A stretch of DNA of 64,000 bases from Candidatus Sericytochromatia bacterium. GTDB lineage: Bacteria; Cyanobacteriota; Sericytochromatia; UBA7694. Where the stretch lies: contig JADMKE010000004.1 in assembly GCA_018780035.1 (NCBI GenBank), positions 241,776 to 305,775 on the forward strand. The letters are read 5' to 3'. The position numbers and the translations under genes were made by a program. Shown here piece after piece: positions 15,919-23,818 of this stretch; position 1 is the first letter of the stretch; every line of letters begins with the position of its first letter. The notes beneath the pieces are model-generated. The model made no database searches. It was not told where the DNA came from and worked only from the letters and a program-made list of their open reading frames with translations.

Positions 15919-17571
15919 TTAAGCTTCCAAACCGTAATGGGCCAGCATCAACGCGCGCAGTTGTGAGAGCGGCACCATACCAAAACTCAGCAGACGGTTG
16001 TGGAAGATCAGCACTGAGAAATCGTCACCGCGCAGGTCGGCGATTTCTTGGCGCAGGCTGATAATCTCTTTTTTGCCAAACATATAGCCAATTGCAATCG
16101 TGGGAAAGAGCACGTAGCGTTTGACTTCTGCCTCAGCACTGGCCTGATCGATGCCGACTTCTTCCACCAGGGTCTGAACAGCGGTATCGTAATCCATTTT
16201 GCCCATATGCAATTGGGTGTCAATAATTACGCGGTAATCGCGCCAGAGTTGGTCGCGCAGCTGAAAGAGCCGTGTTTTGAGGTCGGAGTAAAGACCTTCG
16301 GTATACAACATCTCTTCGCAATAGAGTGGCCAGCCTTCGGCGAAAAAGGGATCGGGGAAGCTGTTGCGCACCTTGGAAGGGTGTTGGTGGGTTTGAACAA
16401 AGAGCAGGTGTTGCCCCGGATAGCCGTGATGAACGGTCGTCAGGGTCACGTCGTAGATATTGTGCGAGCGCAAACGCTGGTGTTTTTCTTCTTCGCTCAT
16501 GCTGTCTTGCATGGGCGTGACCCAGAAATAGCCAGTCTGGTGCTCTTCGAAAGGTGCTGGCGAGACATAACCCGAATAGGGCATGATGCTGCGCTGGAAA
16601 ATGGGGGTTTCCATCAGTGCCAGGGTTTCGGTTTCGGGCAGGGTGACGAGGCTCTCTTTGACCACAAAATCACGAATCCGCTCAGCTTCAGCTTTGTATG
16701 CATGCAGCAGATTGTCGGCTTCGGGGTGTTTGTTTTTGAGCTCGTCGATCTGCTCCATCCAAGTCAGCTTGGGATTGAGTTCGTGGGCCACTTCTTCGAT
16801 CAGACGTTCGGTGTCTTGCAGGGCCTTCTGACCGATGGCCAAGACTTCTTCAATGCTGTAATTGAGCAAATATTTTTCTTTGAGCAAAAAGTCATAATGG
16901 GCTTTGCCGCAGGCAAAACTCGCTTGGGCCTGGGGCTCGAGATCGTTGAGAAATTTTTCGTAATGGTGCAAAGCCTTGAGTGCCAAGGTATTGCTTTCGA
17001 GCAGATCTTTAAAATAATGGGGCACCGTGCCCGAAAATTGGGGCACAATTTCTTCTAAAAATTGACGACCGGCTTTGACCGAATCGCGGGCCACGCTGAT
17101 CGAAACCGTGGAGATCTCAGCGGGGTTGCTGCGCAAATTTGCCATACCCTGTTCCAACAGACGCGGCATGGCTTTGAGTCGGCTCATAATGGCCAGTACC
17201 CGGTGATCGAGGGGCAGATTATAGTTGATCTGTAATTGTTGTACCCCATAGAGGGCTTCCGAAGGATAGTGAGAAGGATCCCGTTTGAGGTGCTGGCGCA
17301 CCTCTTCTTCGTAGACCATCGCACTCAATTGCGCCTGCAAAATAGCCAGATCGACCTGCTCATCACGGGAGAGGTTTTCTGAACTGAGGGCCTTGAGTTG
17401 TGCCAGATAGTCTTTCTTTTGCTGCAGACAAACTTCCCGCTTCTCGGGACTGTAATCCGCATAGTGATAATCGTAGTCATGAATGCCCAGACCTGTTGCC
17501 TGGACGGGATCACTTTCCCAGAGAAACCTGAGAATACTGTCGGCCAAAGGCTGGAGCGTTGACTCCGTCAT
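15919..17571 (-). CDS. DUF885 family protein (putative metallopeptidase-like)
   Basis: The product has 550 residues from MTESTLQP at 17571, with GGAGAGGTAAGG upstream; a 22-residue in-frame extension is less likely. DUF885 features are visible: the N-terminal FLWESDPVQATGLGIHDYD, a long helical body, VHHGYPGQH (His381 onward) and FFAEGWPLYCEEML (about residue 415). In the family, as I recall it, the first motif is normally HExxPGHH, giving a zinc-peptidase-like site. Here the Glu is replaced by His and the penultimate His by Gln, so the usual chemistry may be altered. There is no signal peptide, so it is probably cytoplasmic. The gene appears to stand alone, between the Tudor-repeat gene and the NUDIX gene. 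Confidence 0.8.
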   Translation of the reverse strand: MTESTLQPLADSILRFLWESDPVQATGLGIHDYDYHYADYSPEKREVCLQQKKDYLAQLKALSSENLSRDEQVDLAILQAQLSAMVYEEEVRQHLKRDPSHYPSEALYGVQQLQINYNLPLDHRVLAIMSRLKAMPRLLEQGMANLRSNPAEISTVSISVARDSVKAGRQFLEEIVPQFSGTVPHYFKDLLESNTLALKALHHYEKFLNDLEPQAQASFACGKAHYDFLLKEKYLLNYSIEEVLAIGQKALQDTERLIEEVAHELNPKLTWMEQIDELKNKHPEADNLLHAYKAEAERIRDFVVKESLVTLPETETLALMETPIFQRSIMPYSGYVSPAPFEEHQTGYFWVTPMQDSMSEEEKHQRLRSHNIYDVTLTTVHHGYPGQHLLFVQTHQHPSKVRNSFPDPFFAEGWPLYCEEMLYTEGLYSDLKTRLFQLRDQLWRDYRVIIDTQLHMGKMDYDTAVQTLVEEVGIDQASAEAEVKRYVLFPTIAIGYMFGKKEIISLRQEIADLRGDDFSVLIFHNRLLSFGMVPLSQLRALMLAHYGLEA

Positions 17572-17711
17572 GAAAGAATACCTTACCTCTCCTGGGCTGT
17601 CCCGAAAAAACGGAAACTTAAAAATGGGGATAAACAAGCAGCTGTGCTTAGATACCAGAGTATAAACCGGCCCGGACTCAGGCGTCTAGAAGCAGTGCGT
17701 CAAAACCCCTT

Positions 17712-18221
17712 TTAGTCGGGTAGTTGCTCCAGGATTTTTTGAGGCAGAAGGGCTTTGCTGTTGAGTTGTAGCGGAATACCCGAATAAATATTTCTCACTT
17801 GTGATTTGAGCGCGTGCAGCCCGTCGGCGATAATTTTGGCATGGTCAAATGCCAAGGCTGGCAATTGACCGATTGGAAACCATTGGGCTTCACTTGCGTC
17901 ATCTTGGCCAGAAACAGCCGGTTGGTCTTGGGTGAGTGCGGCAAAAGCCACGGTCAGGGTGCGCCCGCGCGGATCGCGCCCAGGGTCGCCATAGGTGCCC
18001 AGGGGAGAAAGAGAACCCACTTCTAGGCCTGTTTCTTCTTTTAATTCGCGGCGGGCAGAAGCTTCAAGGGTCTCTTCGGGCTCGATGAACCCGCCGGGCA
18101 GGGCCCAGTGTCCGGCAAAGGGATCTTTTCCCCGCTGAATCAAAAGCAGCGACAAGATCTCGTGGGTCCAGTCAAAGACCAGCAGGTCAACAGTTACGGA
18201 GGGACGGAAGTAATCAGTCAT
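17712..18221 (-). CDS. NUDIX hydrolase
   Basis: The product has 169 residues from the ATG at 18221, with GAGG 7 nt upstream. The NUDIX box is complete: GGFIEPEETLEASARREL followed by KEETGLEVG (GX5EX7REUXEEXGU), near residues 45-70. It is preceded by TVDLLVFDW, the typical first strand, and the region around PLGTYGDPGRDPRGRT is typical of the COG1051 (ADP-ribose pyrophosphatase-like) group. NUDIX enzymes cleave nucleoside diphosphates linked to another moiety; the substrate here is not determined. It lies 95 nt after xseB in the same direction and may be distal to that operon. Confidence 0.9.
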   Translation of the reverse strand: MTDYFRPSVTVDLLVFDWTHEILSLLLIQRGKDPFAGHWALPGGFIEPEETLEASARRELKEETGLEVGSLSPLGTYGDPGRDPRGRTLTVAFAALTQDQPAVSGQDDASEAQWFPIGQLPALAFDHAKIIADGLHALKSQVRNIYSGIPLQLNSKALLPQKILEQLPD

Positions 18222-18316
18222 GGCAGGCCTCTTTGATTGGGATGGGTAATTTAGTGTAAATAATACATTTATTCTAACAGGCAAAACCAAAGTCTGCAAT
18301 CCTTAGCGGGCGGGAA

Positions 18317-18562
18317 CTAGAAAAAATGGCCTTCAAAATCGATTTCTTGCGCTTCTTTGGGGTCTTCTGCCGTGCCCTGTAACAATTGTTTGACCACCTG
18401 CTCCGCTTCTTGCAATTGGCCTTCACAGGCTTTGATCAGGTTTTGGCCTTTTTCAAAGGCAGCAATGGCTTCAGCCAAGGGAATTTCTTCGCTTTCCAGG
18501 CGGCCCACCAATTTTTCCAACTCACTCAGAGATTCTTCAAAAACCGGCTTTTTCTTTGACAT
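18317..18562 (-). CDS. xseB: Exodeoxyribonuclease VII small subunit
   Basis: The product has 81 residues and is a typical XseB: FEESLSELEKLVGRLE and IPLAEAIAAFEKGQNLIKAC form the two-helix coiled-coil hairpin, and an acidic tail follows. XseB binds the large subunit, and together they degrade single-stranded DNA processively to oligonucleotides in the cytoplasm. Its ATG follows directly after the xseA stop codon (no intervening base), so the two are translationally coupled. Confidence 0.95.
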   Translation of the reverse strand: MSKKKPVFEESLSELEKLVGRLESEEIPLAEAIAAFEKGQNLIKACEGQLQEAEQVVKQLLQGTAEDPKEAQEIDFEGHFF

Positions 18563-19762
18563 CTATGTATCCTTCTCCAATTCCAAATGTGCGCTGCGCA
18601 GCCCGTCCTGAAAGATCATTTTGACGGGGCCCGCTTGCAATTGGCTTGCGCGGGTGACGGGCAACCCCTGCTGTTCTAGCAGCACAAAGCCCCGGTTGAG
18701 CACTTTGCGCGGGTCCAGCCCCTCCAAGCGGCTGTGTAAAAGTGCCAAACTTTGCTGTTTTTGGGCCACTTGCCGTTGCCAGGCTTGCTCTAAGGCACTT
18801 TGCTGGCGCCAGAGCTTTTCGTAGCGGGGGTCGAGCCAAAACTCAGGCTTGCGCAGCAGGTAGTGTTGGCTCAGCTGTTCCAGGCGGCTGCGGGCCTGTT
18901 GCACCTGTTGCAAGAGCAAGGAGGCCAGTTTGTCCTGATAAAAATACAATTGCCCCAACATTTCTTCGCGGCTGGGAATCACCAACTCAGCAGCGGCTGA
19001 GGGCGTGGCTGCGCGCTGATCCGCCACAAAATCGGCAATCGTAAAGTCAATTTCATGGCCAATGGCTGCCACAATTGGAATGGCTGAAGCAAAGATTGTG
19101 CGTGCCAGGGTTTCGTCGTTAAAAGCCCAGAGATCTTCGAGCGAGCCGCCGCCCCGGCCCAGAATAATCACATCGACGCCGCCGTGCGCATTGAGTTCTT
19201 GGATCGCTTTGACCAAATCTTTGGCTGCGTTTTCGCCTTGCACTTGAGCGGGCCTGATCAGAAGTGGAATACCTGGATTTCGGCGTTTAGCGACGGCCAG
19301 AATATCTTGCAAGGCAGCACCCGTGGGCGAGGTAATAATGCCTACCTTGCCTGGATAAGTGGGCAGCGGTTTTTTGTGGGCTTCGTCGAAGAGCCCCGCT
19401 TCCCAGAGTTCGCGTTTGAGGGCCTCAAATTGTGCTTGCAGATCCCCTTTGCCTGCGGGTTGCATGTCGAGCACATTGAGCTGGTAGCGGCCGGTTTTTT
19501 CGTAAACCGTGACGGTGCCCGTGCAAACCACCTGCAGGCCGTCTTCGAGTTTAAACGGCAAATAGCCCGTGCGGGATTTCCACATCACCGCTGAGATTTG
19601 GGCGTAAGCGTCTTTTAAGCTGAAATAGGCGTGGCCAGAATAATGGGGGCGAAAATTGGAAATCTCTCCCTGGACCCGCACTGGATAGGGAAAACAGGTC
19701 TCCAGCGCCTCTTTGATCGAGCGGGTCAGGAGGGTCACCGTTAATGGAGAAGCCGTACTCAT
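18563..19762 (-). CDS. xseA: Exodeoxyribonuclease VII large subunit
   Basis: The product has 399 residues. An N-terminal OB-fold (VRVQGEISNFRPHYSGHAYFSLKD, then VVCTGTVTVYEKTGRYQL) is followed by the catalytic domain with GKVGIITSPTGAALQDIL, the diagnostic DVIILGRGGGSLEDLWAFND and AIGHEIDFTIADFVADQRAATPSAAAE. A C-terminal helical coiled coil completes it. It forms the catalytic part of exonuclease VII with XseB, directly downstream. The start is 9 nt after the esterase stop, so a four-gene unit (beta-rich protein, esterase, xseA, xseB) is likely. Confidence 0.97.
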   Translation of the reverse strand: MSTASPLTVTLLTRSIKEALETCFPYPVRVQGEISNFRPHYSGHAYFSLKDAYAQISAVMWKSRTGYLPFKLEDGLQVVCTGTVTVYEKTGRYQLNVLDMQPAGKGDLQAQFEALKRELWEAGLFDEAHKKPLPTYPGKVGIITSPTGAALQDILAVAKRRNPGIPLLIRPAQVQGENAAKDLVKAIQELNAHGGVDVIILGRGGGSLEDLWAFNDETLARTIFASAIPIVAAIGHEIDFTIADFVADQRAATPSAAAELVIPSREEMLGQLYFYQDKLASLLLQQVQQARSRLEQLSQHYLLRKPEFWLDPRYEKLWRQQSALEQAWQRQVAQKQQSLALLHSRLEGLDPRKVLNRGFVLLEQQGLPVTRASQLQAGPVKMIFQDGLRSAHLELEKDT

Positions 19763-19771
19763 TGTCTGGGC

Positions 19772-20683
19772 TCAGACCAAATTCCCAAATAAAAATTGCA
19801 GGGGTTTATAAACCCGTTGAGCCCAGGCCATTTCATCGTGGCCAGCAAACCAGTCCACGTCATAGGCCAAATCGTGATACCGGGTGTATCCCCGCAATTC
19901 GAGGGCATGCACAAAGTCCTGGGTGCTTTCGACCGTTTCTTCTGTCTCGCGATTGCGGCCCTCTTCGGTGCCAATATCGACCCAGAGGCGCAAATGCAGG
20001 GGAAAGTTATGTGTGTCGTTGAGGATTTGATGATGGGCCCAATAGACGGTGGGAGACATCAGAGCCAGCCGCGTAAAGACCCCCGGATAGGCGCGGGCAA
20101 TATAAAAACTGATAATCGCCCCCAGCGAAGAGCCCATCAGACCTGAATAACCTGCTTGGGGCAGGGTGCGGTAGTGTTGATCGATCCAGGGTTTGAGCTC
20201 TTCGACCACAAAGCGGGCATAAGCGGCTCCTTTGCCCCCACAGGGATAGCCATTAAAGAGCGAGGGATACCACGTGTACTCTTCGAGCCGATCGGGGGTA
20301 TTGTAAATGCCCACGACAATCATTTCGGGGATCTTTTTTTCCTGAAAGAGCCGCTCCAGGGTTTCATCCAACCGCCACTCTCGGCCCATAAAGGCCGTAT
20401 GGGGATCAAAGAGATTATTGCCATCTTGGGCATAGAGCACTGGGTAACGGCGCTGAGGCGCATGGCCGTAGCTGGGAGGCAGATAGATAATCACGCTATG
20501 GGGATGGTGTAAATACTGTGAGGGCAGGTCGCTATGCAGCTCAAAACTGCCTTTGAGTGCCAAGTGGCGATGCTCCATCTGGCGGGTATCCACCAAAACG
20601 GGCGATACTCCCGGCTTTAAGGGGTAAAAAAGCGGGCCTGTGGGGCGCTTGCGGCGACTGCGCGGCAATCGGGGATTATTCAC
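19772..20683 (-). CDS. Alpha/beta-hydrolase esterase (Fes/IroE-like putative esterase)
   Basis: The product has 303 residues from a GTG at 20683, 22 nt after the upstream gene's stop, with AAGG about 12 nt before. An ATG at 20578 is the alternative. Longer frames would overlap the upstream gene, so they are rejected. The esterase fold is evident: YLPPSY strand region, YAQDGNNLFD, and the nucleophile elbow GLMGSSLGA (GxSxG; near residue 186). A late WFAGHDEMAW histidine is the probable catalytic base. It matches the putative-esterase family that includes enterochelin esterases and antigen-85-like proteins. There is no siderophore gene nearby, so the substrate is unknown. A basic RSRRKR patch near the N-terminus is odd but not a signal peptide. 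Confidence 0.82.
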   Translation of the reverse strand: MNNPRLPRSRRKRPTGPLFYPLKPGVSPVLVDTRQMEHRHLALKGSFELHSDLPSQYLHHPHSVIIYLPPSYGHAPQRRYPVLYAQDGNNLFDPHTAFMGREWRLDETLERLFQEKKIPEMIVVGIYNTPDRLEEYTWYPSLFNGYPCGGKGAAYARFVVEELKPWIDQHYRTLPQAGYSGLMGSSLGAIISFYIARAYPGVFTRLALMSPTVYWAHHQILNDTHNFPLHLRLWVDIGTEEGRNRETEETVESTQDFVHALELRGYTRYHDLAYDVDWFAGHDEMAWAQRVYKPLQFLFGNLV

Positions 20684-20705
20684 GCTGTTTAAAGACCTTG
20701 ATACC

Positions 20706-21539
20706 TTATCTAAAACGGGTGTTGAGATACAGGCCCACCGACGTCTGGTTGACGTTGGCAGGGCCCTGTTGCAAAGGTTGTGTGACATTGGCGCCAAAGA
20801 CGGTATCGCCGTTGTTAACGAGTTCGGCCCCCATGCGCAGGGTATCCATTTCGCCGGTTTTGGCAGTGGCTTGGTTGAGATAACTCACACCCACGGTGAC
20901 ACCCTGGGTGAGATTCAGGGCCATGCCCGCACCCACACGGGGCTGCCCCAAAGCTGTATCCATGACAACCGTTGAGGCCAGTGGGCCGGTTTGCACGCCA
21001 ACACCCGCATAAACCCCTGCGCGGGCGGCGGCCGGCAGGCCTTGAACCCAGTTCTCAGATTGTCCCTGTAATTGTTTGCTATCAACGGCGGATGCCACAC
21101 CGACTCGAACCGAGAGATTTTCGTCAGGACGAATCATGGTGCCTGTCATCAGGGTTTTGTCTTGTAAAAAATCAGCACCAGAGCCCTGGCTGGGAGTATT
21201 CAGCGCCTTGAGGTTTTCGAGCATACTGGGATCTTGTGCTGCTGTGAGCATTTCGGGTGCTTTGCTCTGGTAGCCAACTTCAAATTGGAAGGTGTCAGAT
21301 CCGAGTGTTTGGCTGGTGGTTCGGGGGCTCAGTCGGGCCAAATATTGAGCGGGTGTTTTGGGCCCCAACGTTTCTTGTGGCAATTCAAGCGCATTTTTTG
21401 TTTGGCTGGCTTCGGCATTGCCTGTGACCAAGGCCGCTGGTGAATGGGGGGCCGCTGGTATGGCTGCAGGCCGAGACACTGCAGATTCAATCTGCAGTTT
21501 CATGCGTGGTTGTTGAGAGGTAATGCGAAATTGGCCCAT
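20706..21539 (-). CDS. Hypothetical protein with beta-strand-rich C-terminal half
   Basis: The product has 277 residues and is not recognised. Residues 1-90 are Pro/Ala/Ser-rich and probably disordered; no signal peptide is seen. From about residue 130 the sequence alternates polar and non-polar residues in strands with Gly turns (VRVGVASAV, AGVYAGVGVQTG, VGAGMALNLTQGVTVGVSYL) and ends TSVGLYLNTRFR. This resembles half of an outer-membrane beta-barrel, but the absence of an export signal argues against that. It is the first gene of the likely unit with the esterase and xseAB, and divergent from the GH73 gene. Confidence 0.6.
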   Translation of the reverse strand: MGQFRITSQQPRMKLQIESAVSRPAAIPAAPHSPAALVTGNAEASQTKNALELPQETLGPKTPAQYLARLSPRTTSQTLGSDTFQFEVGYQSKAPEMLTAAQDPSMLENLKALNTPSQGSGADFLQDKTLMTGTMIRPDENLSVRVGVASAVDSKQLQGQSENWVQGLPAAARAGVYAGVGVQTGPLASTVVMDTALGQPRVGAGMALNLTQGVTVGVSYLNQATAKTGEMDTLRMGAELVNNGDTVFGANVTQPLQQGPANVNQTSVGLYLNTRFR

Positions 21540-21722
21540 TTGTAATTGTGCTCCTGTTTTTATTATGCCCCAAATCAGGCCTGTTCTGAACCTGGGAGAT
21601 AGGGAAGATCGGGAGTTTTGAGCAAATCTTAACCCAGTCAGTGCTAAAAACCAGAAACGACTTAACCTAAATTTAAACTTTATTCACGTCATCATGCGAG
21701 ACAGATCAGCGATATATTTATC

Positions 21723-22574
21723 ATGAGCCATCCCCTTTCTTTTACACTTTTGCCACCCTCGGCACTCAAACCTTTAAACCAGACGGGTTTGCCTGTTTTG
21801 CCGATTTTACCCCCACAGCCAGTTGCGGGTAATTATAGCCGTGTTTCTTCGCTCTTGGGCAAACAGGATCAGGCTCAGATTCAACCCCAGATTCAACCCC
21901 CTGGACAAACAGCCCTGCTCAATCCGCTCAGCCTTTTTGCCGCCAAAACACCTACCGCAACCGTTGCGCCCGCTTTGCCTGCAAGGGGCGCCAATGCTCC
22001 CAGTGTTTCTCCTGCGCAGCCTTCAGTGGGTTTGGCTGAATTGCGTCACAAAAGTTCTGTTTCCCGCTTGCAGAGCATGTCTCCCCAAGAACTCAAGGCC
22101 CTGGGCGAAAAAGACAAAAAGGCCTTTTTTGAAGCCCTTTTGCCAGGGGCGATTGAAAGTGAAAAAAAATATGGCGTGCCTGCAGAGGTCACCCTGGCGC
22201 AAGCTGCGTTGGAGTCGGCCTGGGCCCGCTCCCCGATTGGGGGCTACAATATTTTTGGGATCAAAGGTTCCGGCAGTCAGGGGTCGGTCAATGTCCAAAC
22301 CAAAGAGTTTTACAAAGGCCGTTATGTCACCATTCGCGATAATTTTGCCAAGTACGGCAATTTTACAGAAGCGGTGAGCAAACATGGGGCGCTTTTTCAC
22401 AACGGCTATTACGACAAAGCGGTCAATCAATACGCCCGCGATAAAAATCCCCGTGCTTTTGTCGATAATATTCACGGTATTTATGCCACCGATCCCAAAT
22501 ATTCTGAAAAAATCAAAGGCATTATCGATGATTATGGCCTTACCGAAATGGTCAATCGCACCGGTATGGTATAA
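21723..22574 (+). CDS. GH73 endo-beta-N-acetylglucosaminidase (FlgJ/LytG-like) domain protein
   Basis: The product has 283 residues. A Pro/Gln/Ala-rich, probably disordered N-terminus (1-110) precedes a glucosaminidase domain from about residue 135. That domain carries the catalytic Glu164 in LAQAALESAWARS, then GGYNIFGIKGSG, FHNGYYDKAVNQYARD and ARDKNPRAFVDNIHGIYATDP. Such enzymes cleave the glycan backbone of peptidoglycan. No signal peptide is visible, as in FlgJ, so export by another route is implied. No Shine-Dalgarno is seen, and a TATATT ends only 4 nt before the ATG, so a leaderless transcript is possible. It is followed closely by the methyltransferase-like gene. Confidence 0.85.
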   Translation: MSHPLSFTLLPPSALKPLNQTGLPVLPILPPQPVAGNYSRVSSLLGKQDQAQIQPQIQPPGQTALLNPLSLFAAKTPTATVAPALPARGANAPSVSPAQPSVGLAELRHKSSVSRLQSMSPQELKALGEKDKKAFFEALLPGAIESEKKYGVPAEVTLAQAALESAWARSPIGGYNIFGIKGSGSQGSVNVQTKEFYKGRYVTIRDNFAKYGNFTEAVSKHGALFHNGYYDKAVNQYARDKNPRAFVDNIHGIYATDPKYSEKIKGIIDDYGLTEMVNRTGMV

Positions 22575-22583
22575 TTGGCCATC

Positions 22584-23816
22584 ATGAGCCTCAAGTATCT
22601 CCATCCCCAACAGGGCTTGCCCGTCAGTGCAGACAATCTGAGCGAATTGACCGAACAATTGGCCCGGCTTGCGGTCAATCAGCACGTGCATTTTCTCACC
22701 CAGCCCTTTCCTTTGGAGACCGAATTTTTGCAGCAGATGCGCACGAGCTTTGGTTATGAAAAGCTCCAGGAGAAACTGACTTTTTCTGCCCAGGTCCCTC
22801 TCCATACTCTGACGCTTGAGAGTCTTGAACAACTCAATCGCCTGCATTTTACAGAATTGCAGTTGCCTCTTTTAATTGAGTCCTGTGATTTGGCTCAGCT
22901 CGAAGCCATTCTGACCCAGGCCCGAACCGCCAAGCTCAAAATTCAATTGCTCTTAAAAACAGAAGTGGCTACGCCACCTCTTTCTGCTTTGGTCAAGCTC
23001 TATTTTTTCTTGCAGAACCACATAGGCTGGTATGGACTGGAATATGCCCCTGCCCTTTTTTCAGATCCCACAATTGCCCGACGTTTTGATCGCTTGGCCC
23101 GCATCAGCCAGGATACCCGCAGTTTTATGTCCTTTCAGCAACTCTTTAACGAGCGGATTTATACGCTCTTTTATGAGTTTTTGCGTACGCGTCTCTCGCA
23201 CCATGTCAAAACGATTTTGGAGATCAATCCCTTTGCGGATGAGCCCTATTTCAGGGATCTGCCTCGCCAGCCCTACCCTTGGAAAGTGACCTTGCTTTCG
23301 CTGCCGCAGCACATGATCAATCAGCAGACTCTCAAAGAATGGGGCAAAACCTTTGATGCAATTGTCTTTTATCAGGGCTTAGAAACCCTGCGCGACCCCA
23401 AAAAAGAGCTGCTCTTATTGCAAAAATATACCCGTCCCACCACGGAATGGGTCTTCTTCAGTTACAATATGGCCTCTACACCCACCTTGCTGCGGCTTTT
23501 GGCCAATCATTTTGATAATATTTTTAGTTCCAGTACAGATTTTCGCTTGCTCAAATTGTTCAGCCAATCCAGTTTGGAAAAACTGTTTGAGTTTTTGGGC
23601 ATTCGCTTTCAGTTTATGCCTACCCGCTTGCCTTTGGGCGAGGTTCAGCAGCAGTTTGAGCAGATTCGCCCGCTCTTTGACAATCACCTGCCCGAGAGCT
23701 GGAAGGCTGTTGCTGAGAATTTTGATGTCATGGCCTTTACGGCGATTGGAACGCTTGAAATTGAAGAAGCAGCAGATGCTTCAGATGGTTTTATCTCCAG
23801 CGGCTTTCTCTCCTGA
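22584..23816 (+). CDS. Hypothetical protein with degenerate methyltransferase-like C-terminal part
   Basis: The product has 410 residues from the ATG at 22584; an in-frame TTG at 22575 directly abuts the preceding stop. The N-terminal half is Leu/Gln-rich with strand-helix alternation. Around residues 255-300 the order FDAIVFYQGLETLRDPKKEL ... EWVFFSYN resembles the post-motif region of class I SAM methyltransferases (vLEH-x-dP ... G-x-l-x-x-s-x-PN). However, no canonical GxGxG SAM loop was found; VKTILEINPFAD occupies the expected place. It may be a catalytically altered methyltransferase-like protein. It sits between the GH73 and cysteine-cluster genes, 2 nt before the latter, so the two are probably co-expressed. 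Confidence 0.55.
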   Translation: MSLKYLHPQQGLPVSADNLSELTEQLARLAVNQHVHFLTQPFPLETEFLQQMRTSFGYEKLQEKLTFSAQVPLHTLTLESLEQLNRLHFTELQLPLLIESCDLAQLEAILTQARTAKLKIQLLLKTEVATPPLSALVKLYFFLQNHIGWYGLEYAPALFSDPTIARRFDRLARISQDTRSFMSFQQLFNERIYTLFYEFLRTRLSHHVKTILEINPFADEPYFRDLPRQPYPWKVTLLSLPQHMINQQTLKEWGKTFDAIVFYQGLETLRDPKKELLLLQKYTRPTTEWVFFSYNMASTPTLLRLLANHFDNIFSSSTDFRLLKLFSQSSLEKLFEFLGIRFQFMPTRLPLGEVQQQFEQIRPLFDNHLPESWKAVAENFDVMAFTAIGTLEIEEAADASDGFISSGFLS

Positions 23817-23818
23817 AG

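Noticed and set aside
16048-17058. 336-codon plus-strand frame
   Set aside because: Antisense to the DUF885 gene; no motif, no ribosome binding site, and a composition typical of mirrored codons.
19772-20797. Longer version of the esterase starting at 20797
   Set aside because: It would overlap the 3' end of the upstream gene by about 90 bp; the GTG at 20683 avoids this.
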